From NCBI GenBank assembly GCA_947396885.1, contig OX377205.1, forward strand, positions 60,298,969 to 60,362,968: a stretch of DNA of 64,000 nt. Reading direction: 5' to 3'. The DNA comes from Heligmosomoides polygyrus polygyrus. Its lineage: Eukaryota; Nematoda; Chromadorea; Rhabditida; Heligmosomidae. Below, piece by piece: positions 46,397 to 57,602 of this stretch. The translations under genes and the position numbers were made by a program. Position 1 is the first letter of the stretch; each line of letters begins with the position of its first letter. A model generated the notes under the pieces. The model was given only the letters and a program-made list of their open reading frames with translations, was not told where the DNA came from and did no database searches.

Positions 46397-47411
46397 CGAT
46401 ATGGCACCGACGTCATAGGAGCGACGAAATTCGACGTTCACAAAAATGACTATAACTCGGTAGGTTTTTCAAAATTTGTAAAAGCCAATGCATTTTTAGA
46501 AACTGGAAGGAACAAGCTTTCATGCAGTATAAAAATCGGTTTTCAAAAACTAGGTCTTCATACGAGACGGAGGCCTTCGATTGTAAAAACAGTTTTCAAC
46601 AGGTAGGTCTTCATAAGGGGCGGTGGGGGTCCGATCTCTGGTCGATTTTTGCCAAAAATCGACCAGAAATTGAACCCCCCTCGCCCCCTATGAAGACCTC
46701 CCTATTGAAAAATGATTCCTATATGGTCGGTTACCAGATTTCTTCAATTTTTAAAAAAGCTGTTGAAATTTTTCGAAATTCGAATAACGAACCGAGTAAT
46801 GATCATTTTTATAAAATCACTCCAATGTCGGCGGTGCAGAGTTTACGAGAAGGCGTCGGCGGTGCAGAGTTTACGAGAGTTTTTTTCACAAAATTGATTA
46901 TAACCGGTTCATTTTTTGAAACTCAAAAATTCCAATAGCTTTTTTAAAAAGAGAAAAGATGCTTTCTAACCACATAGAAACCAGTTTAAAAAAAGGGGTC
47001 TTTATACGGGCGGGGGGTTCGATTTTTTGGCACTTATTTCTGCAACAGTGGACCAAAAATCGAACCCCCACCGCCCCCAATGAAGACCTCACTGTTAAAA
47101 ACTAATTCCTATATGGTTTGAAAGCACTTTTCATCTGAATTTCAAAAAATTATTAAATTTTTTAAAATTCAAAAACTTACCGGGATACAGTTATTTATAC
47201 AAAATTTCTTCAATTTTGTTCGCACACAAATCGAAGGCCTCCGCCCCGTATGAAGATCTAGATTACGAAAGCAGATTTTTATACTGTATGAAAGAACTTT
47301 TCTTCTAGTTTCTAAAAAGCCACTGGTTTTTACAAATTTTCAAAAACCTACCGAGTTATAGTCATTTTTATGAACGTCGAATTCCGTCGCTCCTATGACG
47401 TCGGTGCCATA
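46397..47411. mobile_element. 1.0-kb foldback element FB-3
   Basis: CGATATGGCACCGACGTCAT then AGGAGCGACG at the left is inverted at the right as CGTCGCTCCTATGACGTCGG then TGCCATATCG. Further inverted blocks run inward: ACTATAACTCGGTAGGTTTTT against AAAAACCTACCGAGTTATAGT, and AGGCCTTCGAT against ATCGAAGGCCT. Short internal hairpins repeat CGATTTTTGGCA/AAAATCGACC. Noncoding. Confidence 0.8.
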
Positions 47412-47479
47412 TCGACCAGGGGTCGATCCAATCTACTCGTTTTAGAAAACTATGATTTTCACACTGTGCATTGAACAAA

Positions 47480-48545
47480 ACTCAAAACTTTTTGTGGCCA
47501 GATTTCGACTGTGAGGGTAATCTTCTTCAGGTAAAAATTAATGAACTTTTCTTGAAAAATGAAAAATTTAAATACGATCCGCCCTAATCATATCGGAGAT
47601 CGTTGCGAAGACGCTCAGCTTTACTGTGTAATATTCATGACTTAAAATACCATGAAGCACAATTTCACTCTCGCAGGTTCTTTCCTTTAGAAGATAGAAA
47701 ATTTTTCCGCGAGAAGACCATCCTCAGTGGCGATCGATGATATCGGAGAACGCAACGGCTCCACGTAACCTACCATATTTCGAACGTCTTTCAAAAATTC
47801 ACAGAGCTATCAAAACTATAAGAAGTGTGAATCCTACGTCTTTAAAAGCAGGTTGTAAAAATAGCGGCCTCCATGTAATTAACGGTGTCGAAAATTTTCG
47901 GTAATTGATAAAAATCGGAAAGTCTGTTCAAACAGAGGAGCGTTTTAGAAAAACTGGTTTTATTACCGTGTGTCAAACTGTGGCTTAAAATTTTATAGGG
48001 TACAACTCCCCTTTCTGATGCTATTATCTGCAGAAGAGAGGGAATTATTTTCGTGACAAGTCCATCCTCCGGTTGCCATTCAGTCATCGCTTCCAAAAAT
48101 CTTGTAGGAAATGCACTTCATTTTCCTCAACATTTGATACTTCAAATTTTATAGACTGCAATTTAGGACGTATATGTCGCTATTTCAGGCTGAAAACTGT
48201 CGCGTCCATGACTTCCTGAAAAAAATCTGAAAAAATGGAAGCTTCTCATAGACTCCAAATCTGGGTGCAGAAAATCTTTATTTTTAGCAAGTAATACAAT
48301 CATTATTTGAAACTCTCTTATATTAATTTTTACAACTTCGCGAGACGATGGAGAGACTCCACGCCTTCGTAAACATTCCTGGAAAAAAACAACTTATTAA
48401 GAATTAAAAACATCGCCTAAAAACCTAAAAATAAGAGAGAATCCTCTGCCAAAACCATAAGAGTACGACACTCCCCCCCCCCCCTTCAGACGAGGCCACA
48501 GTACGATCCTTCGATTCCCGAACCTTAAGCTTGAATCTGCTTGCA
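47480..48545 (+). repeat. Noncoding dispersed repeat NR1, copy 2
   Basis: The longest copy. It contains two or three diverged internal units of about 350-400 bp, each with a block like CTTAAAATTTTATAGGGTAC and GACAAGTCCATCCTCCGGTT. It ends GATTCCCGAACCTTAAGCTTGA. A C run lies at about 48471-48484. No open frame is conserved with copies 1 and 3. Confidence 0.75.
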
Positions 48546-49896
48546 GCCGGTTATCCCCCACGTAACTAGGGTGGTCGTATCTGGATCACCGATTTAACCG
48601 AACTTGGATCTCGCATTCACTTTTCGGAATCCGGCCAACTACGCTAGGATGCGATAAACATTAATAGGCAGTCTGGTGAAGGAGACGGGAGGAATGGATG
48701 AACGTTTAGGAAAAGCCAAAACTTCGTTTAGGATGTTATTTTGGTGTTCGTGACTAATTACCGTTTTTGAAATTTCAGCCAACTAGCGAGGGTATGTTGC
48801 GACAGATAAGGCTAACGCTTACCAATGCACACCTAGTGTCACATACCCTGGGGTCGGCCATTTGGCCTTGTGAAAGAACGTAGCTATAGGTTGAATTTTG
48901 GGGTTCATTTTAGATTTATTACCCACAAAGCATGTAAAAATATGTGATTGTAGAACAAGGAAAAAATGTGCAATCGAACAGTGATTCAACAATGATGTCG
49001 ATACGCATTTCGCATTTCTGAACGCATTTCTAGGTAGCGGAGGTAAGATTTGTTCCCAGTTTCTCAAATAACTCCCACGCAGAGTTAGGGTAAAGTCGGT
49101 GGTCCTAACGCGACTGTCGATTAAGAAGGAAACCGGCCGTAATCGTCCTAAAGGACATCGGCATCGTGTTCGGCATCCTGAATAACGAAGGAAGAAGTTT
49201 GGATGCACCGCATACCATTCTTCTCGAAATAATATACCGTCGCGCACCATTGAAGGACATCGTCCCACGAGGCAGACCAGTTTTTTCAAGGAATGTCACA
49301 TATTGAAAGCAAACTGTTGATAAAAAATGCAGCATCATCTAGTTAGTTCATTACAGCGCCGTAATGTGAGAGTTTTAGTAATACTAACACTTTTTCCAGT
49401 GCGTTTTTCGTAACCGTTTTTACACGGCGGCTGTTTTCATGAACGTAGTTTTTGGCCCTAAGAACAGATCCCGCGCACATTCATACTGCCGCATTACATC
49501 CTGATACTTGCGTAACTGCACATCGTACCCCACGTGCAATTAATCTCATCTACCGGCCAACTTTTGTACACAATGATAGAAGGCCCTTCTCCCAACCTCG
49601 TTGTGTTACAATAAGATACTTTTGAATAGACAGGTGAGCGCTCGCAGACGCCACTCATGTTCTCCATTTTTTTGCTGTGCTATTTTTGCCATTCCCGATA
49701 ATCAGTCTTACGATCAACTAGGTCACTCCGGATGCTGACTATAGCTCTACTGATCATTCACCACCGCAAGTTACACATTTACCAGTCATCCTGCCCTCCT
49801 CCGTAACCTTCCCCTTCCACAGCCCTTCCCCTTTCGACTCACTCACTGGCTGAACATCATAATTATCACAAGCGTCGATTCTTTCATCACCGTAAC
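48546..49896. other. No gene recognised
   Basis: A minus-strand stretch (48819-49338) has two overlapping frames, one reading EKTGLPRGTMSFNGARRYII and MPNTMPMSFRTITAGFLLNR. These look protein-like, but I cannot place them. They may be a decayed element. Confidence 0.3.
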
Positions 49897-49898
49897 TA

Positions 49899-51182
49899 TT
49901 AGGTTGTAACGAATTAAATGGCACTGGCTCGTGCCATTTTTTGGCGCTTCTTTACGCGTTTGATCAAGAACAAACCGTAACATGTGGCATATCATTTAGA
50001 AGCGCAAACTTTGCTCTACCGGTGAGAACCAAACTTTCTATGTAAAAGTGGGAAAACTTTAGAGTTTTATTGACTTTTTTGCTGATGGACAAAAGGGTAA
50101 TCCGAGGCATTTACTTGTACGAATTCAAGCTGGGCACTACAGCTAAGGAGGCGGACGAGAAGATCTACGCCGCATTCGGTCAAGGATGTTCCACAATTCG
50201 GACGGCGTATCGTTGGTATCAGAAGTTCCGGAATGGAGATGAGAGCTTGGAAGAACATGAAGGTCGTGGGAGGCATAGTGATGTTGATGAGGACAAGCTG
50301 AGGGATGTGGTAGAGGAGGATCCACACAAAGGTACCAGGGAGATAGCGAAGGTTCTTGGCGTCAGTCACAACACAGCTGCCCGGCATCTGAAGGAAATTG
50401 GAAAGACCAAAAGCTGGAAAGATGGGTGCCTCACGAGCTGTCTGAGGAGCAAAGAAATCGACGATGAGATCTCGTCCGCACTGCTTCTACGGAACGAAAC
50501 GGACCCATTCCTTGATCGCATCGTAACCTGTGACGAGAAATGGATAATGTACGACAATAGGCGACGATCGGCACAGTGGGTGGACAGCGATGAGAGCCCC
50601 AAGGTTTTCGCGAAGCCGGAATTGCACCAAAAGAAAGTAATGGTGACAGTATGGTGGTGTTCGCTGGGAATTATTCACCACAGCTTCCTCCCTCCCGGTG
50701 AATCCATCAAGGCAGAGAAGTACTGCATTGAAATTGAAGAAATGATGAAAAAGTTGAAAGATATCCGGCCGGCCTTGATAAACCGAAGGCGAGTTCTTTC
50801 TCCTTCTGCACGACAATGCTCGCCCCCATGTAGCACGAATGACGTTGCAGAAATTGAATGAGCTGAGCATTGAAACTCTACCACATCCTCCGTTTTCTCC
50901 CGACCTCTCCCCAACAGACTACCATTTCTTCAAGCATCTTGGCGACTTCTTGGTAGGGAAAATATTCAAATACCAACAGGATGCCGAAAGTGCCTTCGAA
51001 GATTTCGTCAATTCCAGAACTTCTGATTTTTATGCTACTGGGATAAAAAAGCTTGCGCCACGTTGGCAAAGATGTGTAGAATCAGAAGGTTTTTATTTCG
51101 ATTAATAAACTCGCCTACAAGCCGAGATATTAACTGTTTAAATTTACAGTGGTTCACTGCCATTTATTTCGTTACAACCTAA
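49899..51182 (+). mobile_element. Mariner element, full length (1284 bp)
   Basis: The terminal repeats TTAGGTTGTAACGAATTAAA and TTTATTTCGTTACAACCTAA extend over 25 bp with one mismatch. TA lies on both sides (49897-49898, 51183-51184). The length is standard for the family. One transposase gene fills most of it. The TIR differs from the mariner at 12972 after the shared TTAGGTTGT. Confidence 0.93.
50070..51105 (+). pseudogene. Mariner transposase, nearly complete with indels
   Basis: This D,D34D transposase would cut and paste the element. The N-terminal double HTH is intact (IRGIYLYEFKLGTTAKEADE to REIAKVLGVSHNTAARHLKE). Residues about 115-132 are out of register: the usual WVPHEL block is readable one frame away (50411-50462), so a 1-base loss and a 2-base loss cancel. 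The first catalytic Asp is in VTCDEKWIMYDNRRR (residue 155). A 1-base insertion near 50798 breaks the frame; beyond it LLHDNARPHVA (second Asp), SPDLSPTDYHFFKHLGDFL (third Asp) and the C-terminus ESEGFYFD follow in the frame ending at 51105. All three catalytic Asp codons are present. Inactive as it stands, but young. Confidence 0.9.
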
Positions 51183-51307
51183 TACATCGACTGATCTGAC
51201 ATTCCCGACGATTGTAAGCGACAAGGTCTTTCAAACGAATGAGGAATGACGTTCACGACAGGTATCCGTTCTGCAACTTCCCACTCTCGACTGCGATGGA
51301 AAGCAAC

Positions 51308-51913
51308 ACTACCGGATGAGACTTTTGAATAGACGCCGCAAAAAAAACCTCATATATTAATATTTATTAAATTTGAGCTCAGGAGCTCAAGCTCTATTGT
51401 TTGGTGTACATATTTCATATAGAGCCATGAAAATGTTCGCAACTGAAAACTTGCACTCCATTGCGAAGGGTGTTGGCGGACGAGTTGTCGGTCGCAAACC
51501 GTCGGAAACCGTTGCATGCTCATAATCACTCTAATTTGAGGTTTTTTTTTGAGAAAAGGTTGACACTGTTCGATTCGTCCCTTTGAGATCTACACAAATT
51601 TTTATGTATACAACTTCGCCAGTCCACCGCGTTTTCGCAGTGGGTGGTCAAAAATGACTGCAGCAGACTTTTTACGATTAGAGAAGCTTATATTCCAGAA
51701 CATGCATGTTCTCGGAGTATCTCAAGCATGGCGTAAAGTGTTTTGTCATGCCAGGAATCCTCTGAGAGTGTGCCGTTCACAGTGCATATAGGATCGAACC
51801 TATCAATCGAAGAAGGGGGAAGACAGCTTGTAGAGTGTGTGTTTAGGTAGTTTTACAGAAATTCATAGCCGCTCTACTCAAGAATTGCTCTACTCTGTCG
51901 CGACGAGACTTTG
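51308..51913 (+). mobile_element. FB-family element, left part (split by RTE-A)
   Basis: It starts CTACCGGATGAGACTTTTGAATAG, matching the internal FB-1 start at 30785, and follows that sequence block by block (GAGCTCAGGAGCTCAAGCTC, CGGACGAGTTGTCGG, ATGTTCTCGGAG) into an alpha unit. The unit is cut at CGACGAGACTTTG by RTE-A and continues at 59064. Confidence 0.75.
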
Positions 51914-52167
51914 GTGACGATGTCCGTTCCTCCGCGTGGTGCCACTGGAAACTGTTCGCTCTGCAGGCTAAGCCGAACAGGGAAACCCGATTGCAGGTGA
52001 CAGGCCCTTGTGACAGGCCGGCCTACGGATACCCGTTGTCACATCACATGGTTGATGACATGTAAGAGTTCTCGAGTAAATGCTACGGCGTCCGCGGAAG
52101 CCGACGCACACTCGAAAAACCCAGAAAGTGTGAGAAGTGTGCGAGGGTCCCTGATTCGAGGACGGCG

Positions 52168-54099
52168 TTGAGGGGTGGGGCAACTGAGCTAGTCCGAAAG
52201 TTCCGAAAAGTAGGCAGGACCTGCGTGGCAACGCTGAATGTGGGTACGTTGACGGGCCGCTCGTGCGAAATGGTAGAAGCACTGGAGAGAAGAAGAGATG
52301 ATTTTTGTACGGTGCAGGAGACGAGGTGGTCCTGCTGCAAGTCAAGGGACATAGGATGATTGAAGGCCGTTCTATGTGGAAGTCCCAGGACCACAAGTGG
52401 TGTCGGTATGATCGTCTCCAAATGTTTCCGTGACGCAATAGCAAGCGTAGAACGTTTCGATGACCGCTTGATGAAGATTATTGTCGCCGTAGAACAGTGA
52501 CGATGTCATTTCTTTTATTTATTTATTTATTTATCAGACATGAACATAGTCATGCATTACATAAGTAATGACAGAAAAACAAATACTAGGTCACACAAAC
52601 TACAACAAACATAAAATTAAACACAGCACGTTTAACATAACTTTTTACGTACCATTAAGAACTTGAACGAACTCACAGACATGTTTATGATATTCTCATC
52701 CTCACATAATAATAAATTCAAGTCCTTAAGATTTCTGTAAGTGAGGAAGTTTGATCTCGCCTGCGATTTTGGAACAGGAAGTTAAAGCCTTAGGTTCCCT
52801 CTGTTATTCGTAGTCAGAGGTGCACCAAAAAATATTGTGGGATCTATTGAAATTTTATTTGTAAGAATCTTAAACATCATGGTCATGTCGATCATCTTCC
52901 TTCGACTGCGGAGGCAAGGTAACTTAAGCCGTTTGGCCTTTGGCCCTGTCTGGACCTCTATGTATGTTGTCATAGTTTGTTTCAAAACATCTTAAAAATA
53001 ATTTTCGGGTGAAGTTGTTCTGGACGCATTCCAGAAGAGCAATGTCTTTCTTTTTGAACGGATTGAACAATGAAGTACCGCTCTCTAAAACAGGCCTAAT
53101 ATACGTCTTATATGCACGAAGAAGTGCAAGAGAATCATTGGTTTTGAGCTGTTTGAACAAGTTTCTGCATATGCTCCGCAGACTGGCTGTTACGAGCAAA
53201 CCAAGGACGAGTTCTGGTCCCTGCTTGATGAGAAGACAGCGCAAGTGCCGTCAGAAGATATGATTGTTGCGGCAGGTGACCTTAATGGTCACGTCGGAGC
53301 GACGTAAGACGGCTACAGTTGTCATGGTGGTTTTGGATATGGGTCGCGCAACGCCGATGGTAAGCGTACACTTGAGTATGCAGACTCACATGATCTCACC
53401 ATCGTGAACACCAAATTTCGAAAGCGTAACTCCCACCTCATCTTGTTTTATAGCGGGAACGCCAAAACGCAGATCGGCTATGTCCTTGTTAGGCGTCGCA
53501 ACCAAGGCCTTGTTACAGATGCGAAAACCCTGCCGTATGAGACGGTTGCCACGCAACACCGTCCACTCTCTGAAGATCACACCTCCGAGCGATGTGGATC
53601 GGGTAGAATCAAATGGTTGCAACCGAAAGAAAAGGAAGCGGAAGTTATTCCTAGCATTGCTGTCGTGACAACTGTCGACGAAGCCTGGAAGGATGCTACC
53701 GATGCGAACTCGGGCTGCACGCTTCGAACTTGGCGCAACGAAGCCTGGACGACGCTGGGTCGACAAGTATGCATGGCTGTGGACTGACGATGTCAGAGAA
53801 AAAGTCCGAGAAAAGAAACGCTCTATCACGTATTCATCGGTGATAAAACAGTTCACAGTTGGCGGAATTATCGAGAAGCGAAAAAAAAACGGCAAAGAAG
53901 GCAGTGGCCGCTGCTAAAGCCGCATACTAAGCTGATGTCAGCGAAAAACTGGAAACGCGCGATGGTGAGCGTTATCTTTGCCGGCTTTCCAAAGCTCGCT
54001 CTCGCCAAGCAAAAGAAATTGAGAAGTTCTTAGGCATTAATGACGAAAATGGTCATCTTCTGATAGATCGTAAGAGGGCTGTGAAGCGATGGCACGACT
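52168..54099 (+). pseudogene. RTE-A endonuclease and linker, interrupted
   Basis: Reads CVATLNVGTLTGRSCEMVEA, TVQETRWSC and then, after the CR1-like insertion, AGDLNGHVGAT, a stop, GFGYGSRNADGKRTLEYADS, LFYSGNAKTQIGYVL (expected QIDF) and VATQHRPL. The linker shows further stops and a frameshift and ends INDENGHLLIDRKRAVKRWHD at the RTE-B insertion. It corresponds residue by residue to the open frame at 1-1746. Several stops and the insertion make it dead. Confidence 0.85.
52514..53161 (-). pseudogene. CR1-like LINE 3' fragment inserted in the endonuclease
   Basis: A minus-strand piece with a (TAAA)n tail at 52514-52540. The frame ending near 52924 reads LLRAYKTYIRPVLESGTSLF and KKDIALLECVQNNFTRKLFL, the C-terminal region of CR1/jockey-type RTs. 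Short duplications TTTCT (52509-52513, 53162-53166) flank it. It is 5'-truncated to 0.65 kb and related to the decayed LINE at 11560-12970. Confidence 0.85.
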
Positions 54100-54146
54100 T
54101 ACTTACTTTGATACTTTGATGGTCCTTTTGTCGGCTGGAGGTCTTC

Positions 54147-55331
54147 TCAGCGATGACCACAACTCTTCCAGACCGCTCGATCTCTGGCTGCTTGCATCCA
54201 GTGAGGCAGACTCCGCTCTCTGGAAGATCTTGAGAATGAGTCTGCCCATCGCGTTGGCGGTCGTCCCAGTGGTCTCTTATGGTCTCTTGGGAGCCATTCT
54301 TTGACACGGAGACTCCATCTATCGTCCTTTCGTCGAAGCAGGTGTCCGGCCCAGCGATATTTAGACTTCTTCATGTACTGCAGCGGGTCTGCTAATTGCG
54401 ACTTCTCCTGTAGCTCCGAGCTTCGTAGGCCTTCTTGCCATTGCTGACGAAGGCTTGTCCTCAGAAGACATCTCCCCAGTGCACGATGCGTAGTTTGCAT
54501 TGCTCTGGCGACTGTCTTGTTGTCGGGCCAGGTTTCCGTCGCGTAACACATCGCAGGCAGTACAGAGGCGTTGAATATCGAGGCCCTGAGGGCGGCATCT
54601 TTGACCTGATCGGTCACTTCGCGAATCGAACTTAAGGCTGCCCATGCTGCGCTTCTCCTGCGGGCGATTTCAGGAGCGAGGTCGTTATCCATGTTCAGCT
54701 CTCTTCCCAGATAGACGTTGGAGTCGACCTGTTGCAGAGCGACTACATTTAACCTTACGAGTCCCGTGTCACACCACTGGTTGACCATAAATTGCGTTTT
54801 GGACATATTCATGCCCAATCCAATCTTCATACCTGCCACATTGAGCTCGTTCAGCATTTCCTCGACTTCTGTCGTGCTGGTAGAGATGAGAACAATATCG
54901 TCGGCGAAGCGAAGGTTGCTGATCCGTTTACCCTCGACAAGGTAGCCTTTATCGTCCCAGTTCAAGTCTTTCATGGCATCCTGGAGTGCCGCTGTGAATA
55001 GCTTGGGAGAAATCGTGTCTCCCTGCCGTACTCCTTTCCCGAAAGGAATTTTAAGCTTTAGATCGAACAGCTGGATGGTAGTCGATGTGTTCGAGAAGCA
55101 TTCGTCGAGAAGTCGGATGTAGGGCGATGGTACACCAGCGTGCACAAGTGCGTTCAAAACGGCGTTGATTTCCACAGAGTCGAACGCTTTCCGGTAATCC
55201 ACGAAGACAAGGACAAGTGGGAGGTGGTATTCGCGGCTCCTCTCGATGAGCTGTGAGACAGTCTGAATATGGTCCATGCAGGAGAAATCCTTGCGAAACT
55301 CTGCTTGCTTCACTGGCTGATATTCTTCCAA
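54147..55331 (-). pseudogene. RTE-B reverse transcriptase, second copy (394 codons open)
   Basis: Same frame and same upstream TAG as 15598-16782. Three residue differences are seen (LNVVAL for LNGVAL, KEWLP for TEWLP, CGHR for CGPR). RFADDIVL and VFVDYRKAFDSVE are intact. The upstream frameshifts at the same relative places (near 55907 and 55589) are also shared, so the inactivating changes predate the copying. Confidence 0.85.
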
Positions 55332-56332
55332 GCAACGCTACATGCGGTTAAGCAGTATCTTGGTGAAGATCTTGTACACAACCGAGAGAAGACTGATGGG
55401 TCGATAGTTGTTGATATCCTCCTGCTGACCTTTTTTGAAGATTAGAACTGTTTTCGACTCCTTCCATGAGTCCGGAATCCTACCAAGTCGAAGGTAGTGG
55501 TTGAAGTGCTTGGCAAGAAGTGAGCAGAGGGCACTGCCACCCGCACGAAGGAGGTCAACAGAAATGCCGTCCGTCCGGGAGCAGTGCCCGGCTTCGTCCT
55601 TCTGATGGCATGAGCAACTTCTGATTCCAGAATTGGAGGTACTTCCTCAGCTGGTGGCATCAAGCATTTCGGGACAGTGATGGAAGAACGGAACAGATCT
55701 GTGTAGAATTCTTGAACGATGGCCTCCATCGCTCTTCGAGACGTTTGCGTTGTTCCATCCTTATCCACAAGGGCTGACATTATTGCCTTCTGATCGCAGA
55801 GATCTCGTTTGCAGCGCTTTATGCTTGAACCTTTCCCAGCGGCTTCTAACAGCTTCAATCTTCTGTAGGCTTGAATGGACTCCTTCACTACAATTCGACA
55901 GGCCTTCGAGATGTGACTTTTTCCAGATGGGAAGCATTAGGATCCAGTTTAACACCTCTTCTTTGCTCCAAGAGCTTAATCGCATGTGCGTTGAGTCTTG
56001 AAGCAGACGGTGATGTGGCTCCGCAAGAGCTGCTAGCACATTTCAACAGTCCTTTGGAGAGAAGGTCGTAGTCTTCCGATGGATCTTCAAGAAGATTCCA
56101 ATCATACGACTTTATTGCATATTCAAAGTCCTCAGACTTGAATGTGGGGATCCTCACCGGTGCCGGTTTGTGAGTGTCACGCTTGAACATCCTCTTTTTG
56201 AGAGTCAGCTTCGCACGGACAAGACGGTGATCCAGGCCGGTGTCAAATGAAGGCAGCACGGAGACGTCGAACAGACTCCAGCGTCTGTTTGTAAGAACAT
56301 GGTCGATCTCCGAACGTGTTTCTCCGTGTTTG

Positions 56333-56504
56333 TTTTTCGTAATTACGATTCACGAATTTTCGAGCTTTATTTACGCCTGGCCCGTTGGCAGGAGTGTGCT
56401 GATTCGTACGGTGCTTACTTCGACTAATTCCGATATGATTTGAGGAAGTTTTGATAGTTCAAAGTGAAGCACTCAAAATGCTGAGAACTTTCCGGACAAC
56501 CTAA
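56333..56504. mobile_element. hAT end plus mariner 3' end, carried inside RTE-B
   Basis: 56333-56346 is the 14-bp target duplication seen at the left locus. 56347-56379 is the hAT end, 56380-56387 (GCCCGTTG) its target duplication, and 56388-56504 the mariner C-terminal codons (ECADSYGAYFD, stop) and TIR ending CCGGACAACCTAA. The matching stretch at 17784-17947 lacks the 8-bp GCCCGTTG-type copy. Confidence 0.85.
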
Positions 56505-57459
56505 CACGGACAAGGCGGTGATCCGAGCCGGTGTCAAATAAAGGCAGCACGAAAACGTCGAACAGACTCCAGTGTCTGTTTGTAAGAACATGGTCGATCT
56601 CCGAACGTATTTCTCCATTTGGGCTTTCCCAGGTTCATAACTGGTTTGAAAGCTTCTTGAACATAGAATTTCCATGGTAGAAACGGCACGCGGATAGGAA
56701 GTCTATAAGGCGCTCTCCGTTTTCGTTCCTTGAGGAAGTTCCATGTGGTCCTAGCCTCCATTCGTCGTGATCATTCGTACCGACGATAGCGTTAAAGTCC
56801 CCAACGACAACTTTGTAGTAGCTCTTCTCGTCGTTGACAGCCCTTTCAAATAGCTTGTAGAATTCCTCCTTTTCTTCGTCTGTGGCCGCAGATGTTGGAG
56901 CATATCCTTTTATGATGGATATGGTTCCTTGATCTTTGGTTTCCAGACGAAGAACAGCTACTCGCGGACTGATGATCTTGTAAGAGTCTACTAGGTGGTG
57001 CGCTGTCGAATTGACGAGAAATCCAACTCCGCCAATATTCTTTCTGTCCACCTTTGCTCTGATAATGAGAAGCTCGATGTGGTCGGTCCTTCTTGTGGTT
57101 TCCGTTCTGCCTTTCGTTTTCTGCAGGGCGATAACGTCGTATTTGATGTTGCGGCTTCTGTAAAGCAATGTCCGAAGATTCTGCTCAGGTGCGACAGAAC
57201 GACAATTACAAGTGCAGACGAATAGGAAGTTTCCGTGTCGTGGTGGGAGGGAGTTTCCGGTAGTCCGATTCCAATGACGTCCTGATAGTTTAACTCCGAG
57301 ATTATATGGCCCCTCGCCGGAGGTGGATGCAACCGACGTCGTAGAAGTCCACCTTCGGCGCGTGGAGGACTGGGGTGCGGGTTTAGTTGTTTGAGCCATG
57401 GCGGTGGCCTGGTTAATCACATGTTCCTGGCCAGGGATACATGAGAGCCGCCCATACAC
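56505..57459 (-). pseudogene. RTE-B endonuclease domain with Glu-to-Lys change
   Basis: The 274-codon frame 57459-56635 reads FLFVCTCNCRSVAPEQNLRT, KYDVIALQKTKGR, GGVGFLVNS, IIKGYAPTSAATDEEKEEFY and VVVGDFNAIVG, an AP-type endonuclease of about the usual size. The metal-binding Glu of the normal ALQETKGR motif is Lys here, so nicking should be lost. A TGA at about 56635 precedes ESPNGEIRSEIDHVLTNRHW and GSDHRLVRV (the SDH motif, intact). The start at 57459 (MYGRLSCIPGQ) is plausible but not verified. Confidence 0.8.
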
Positions 57460-57515
57460 GACAAAGCATCGTGTACTGCATGACCATTTGTGCCGTTAGC
57501 CGTCACTTAGTGATG

Positions 57516-57602
57516 TTTCCTCGAAGTAGGCGTGCCATCCCCTTCATGTGCCACCGCGATGAGGTGGCACATGAAGGGGATGGCACGACTACTTCGAGGA
57601 AA
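57516..57602. repeat. 40-bp palindrome at the 5' junction of RTE-B
   Basis: 57516-57555 and 57563-57602 are inverted copies matching at 39 of 40 positions around GCGATGA. The right arm runs into genuine RTE-A target sequence (GATGGCACGACTACTTCGAG), so the left arm is an inverted copy of target DNA lying on the element side of the junction. Confidence 0.95.

Larger units (their letters stand above)
54100..57578 (-). mobile_element. RTE-B LINE, chimeric copy (right) inside RTE-A
   Basis: Inserted antisense in RTE-A with target duplication GATGGCACGACT (54088-54099, 57579-57590). Parts from the 3' end: an RTE-B segment (54100-56332) almost identical to the left copy; a hAT end and one target-duplication copy (56333-56387); a mariner 3' end (56388-56504); then a second, about 92 percent identical RTE-B segment (56505 to about 57515) carrying the endonuclease and 5' end; then a palindrome. 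The two RTE-B segments overlap by about 119 bp of element sequence. See findings. Confidence 0.85.

Noticed and set aside
12972..51182. The two mariners as copies of one subfamily
   Set aside because: Their TIRs diverge after TTAGGTTGT (CCGGGAAG against AACGAATT) and their transposases differ widely.
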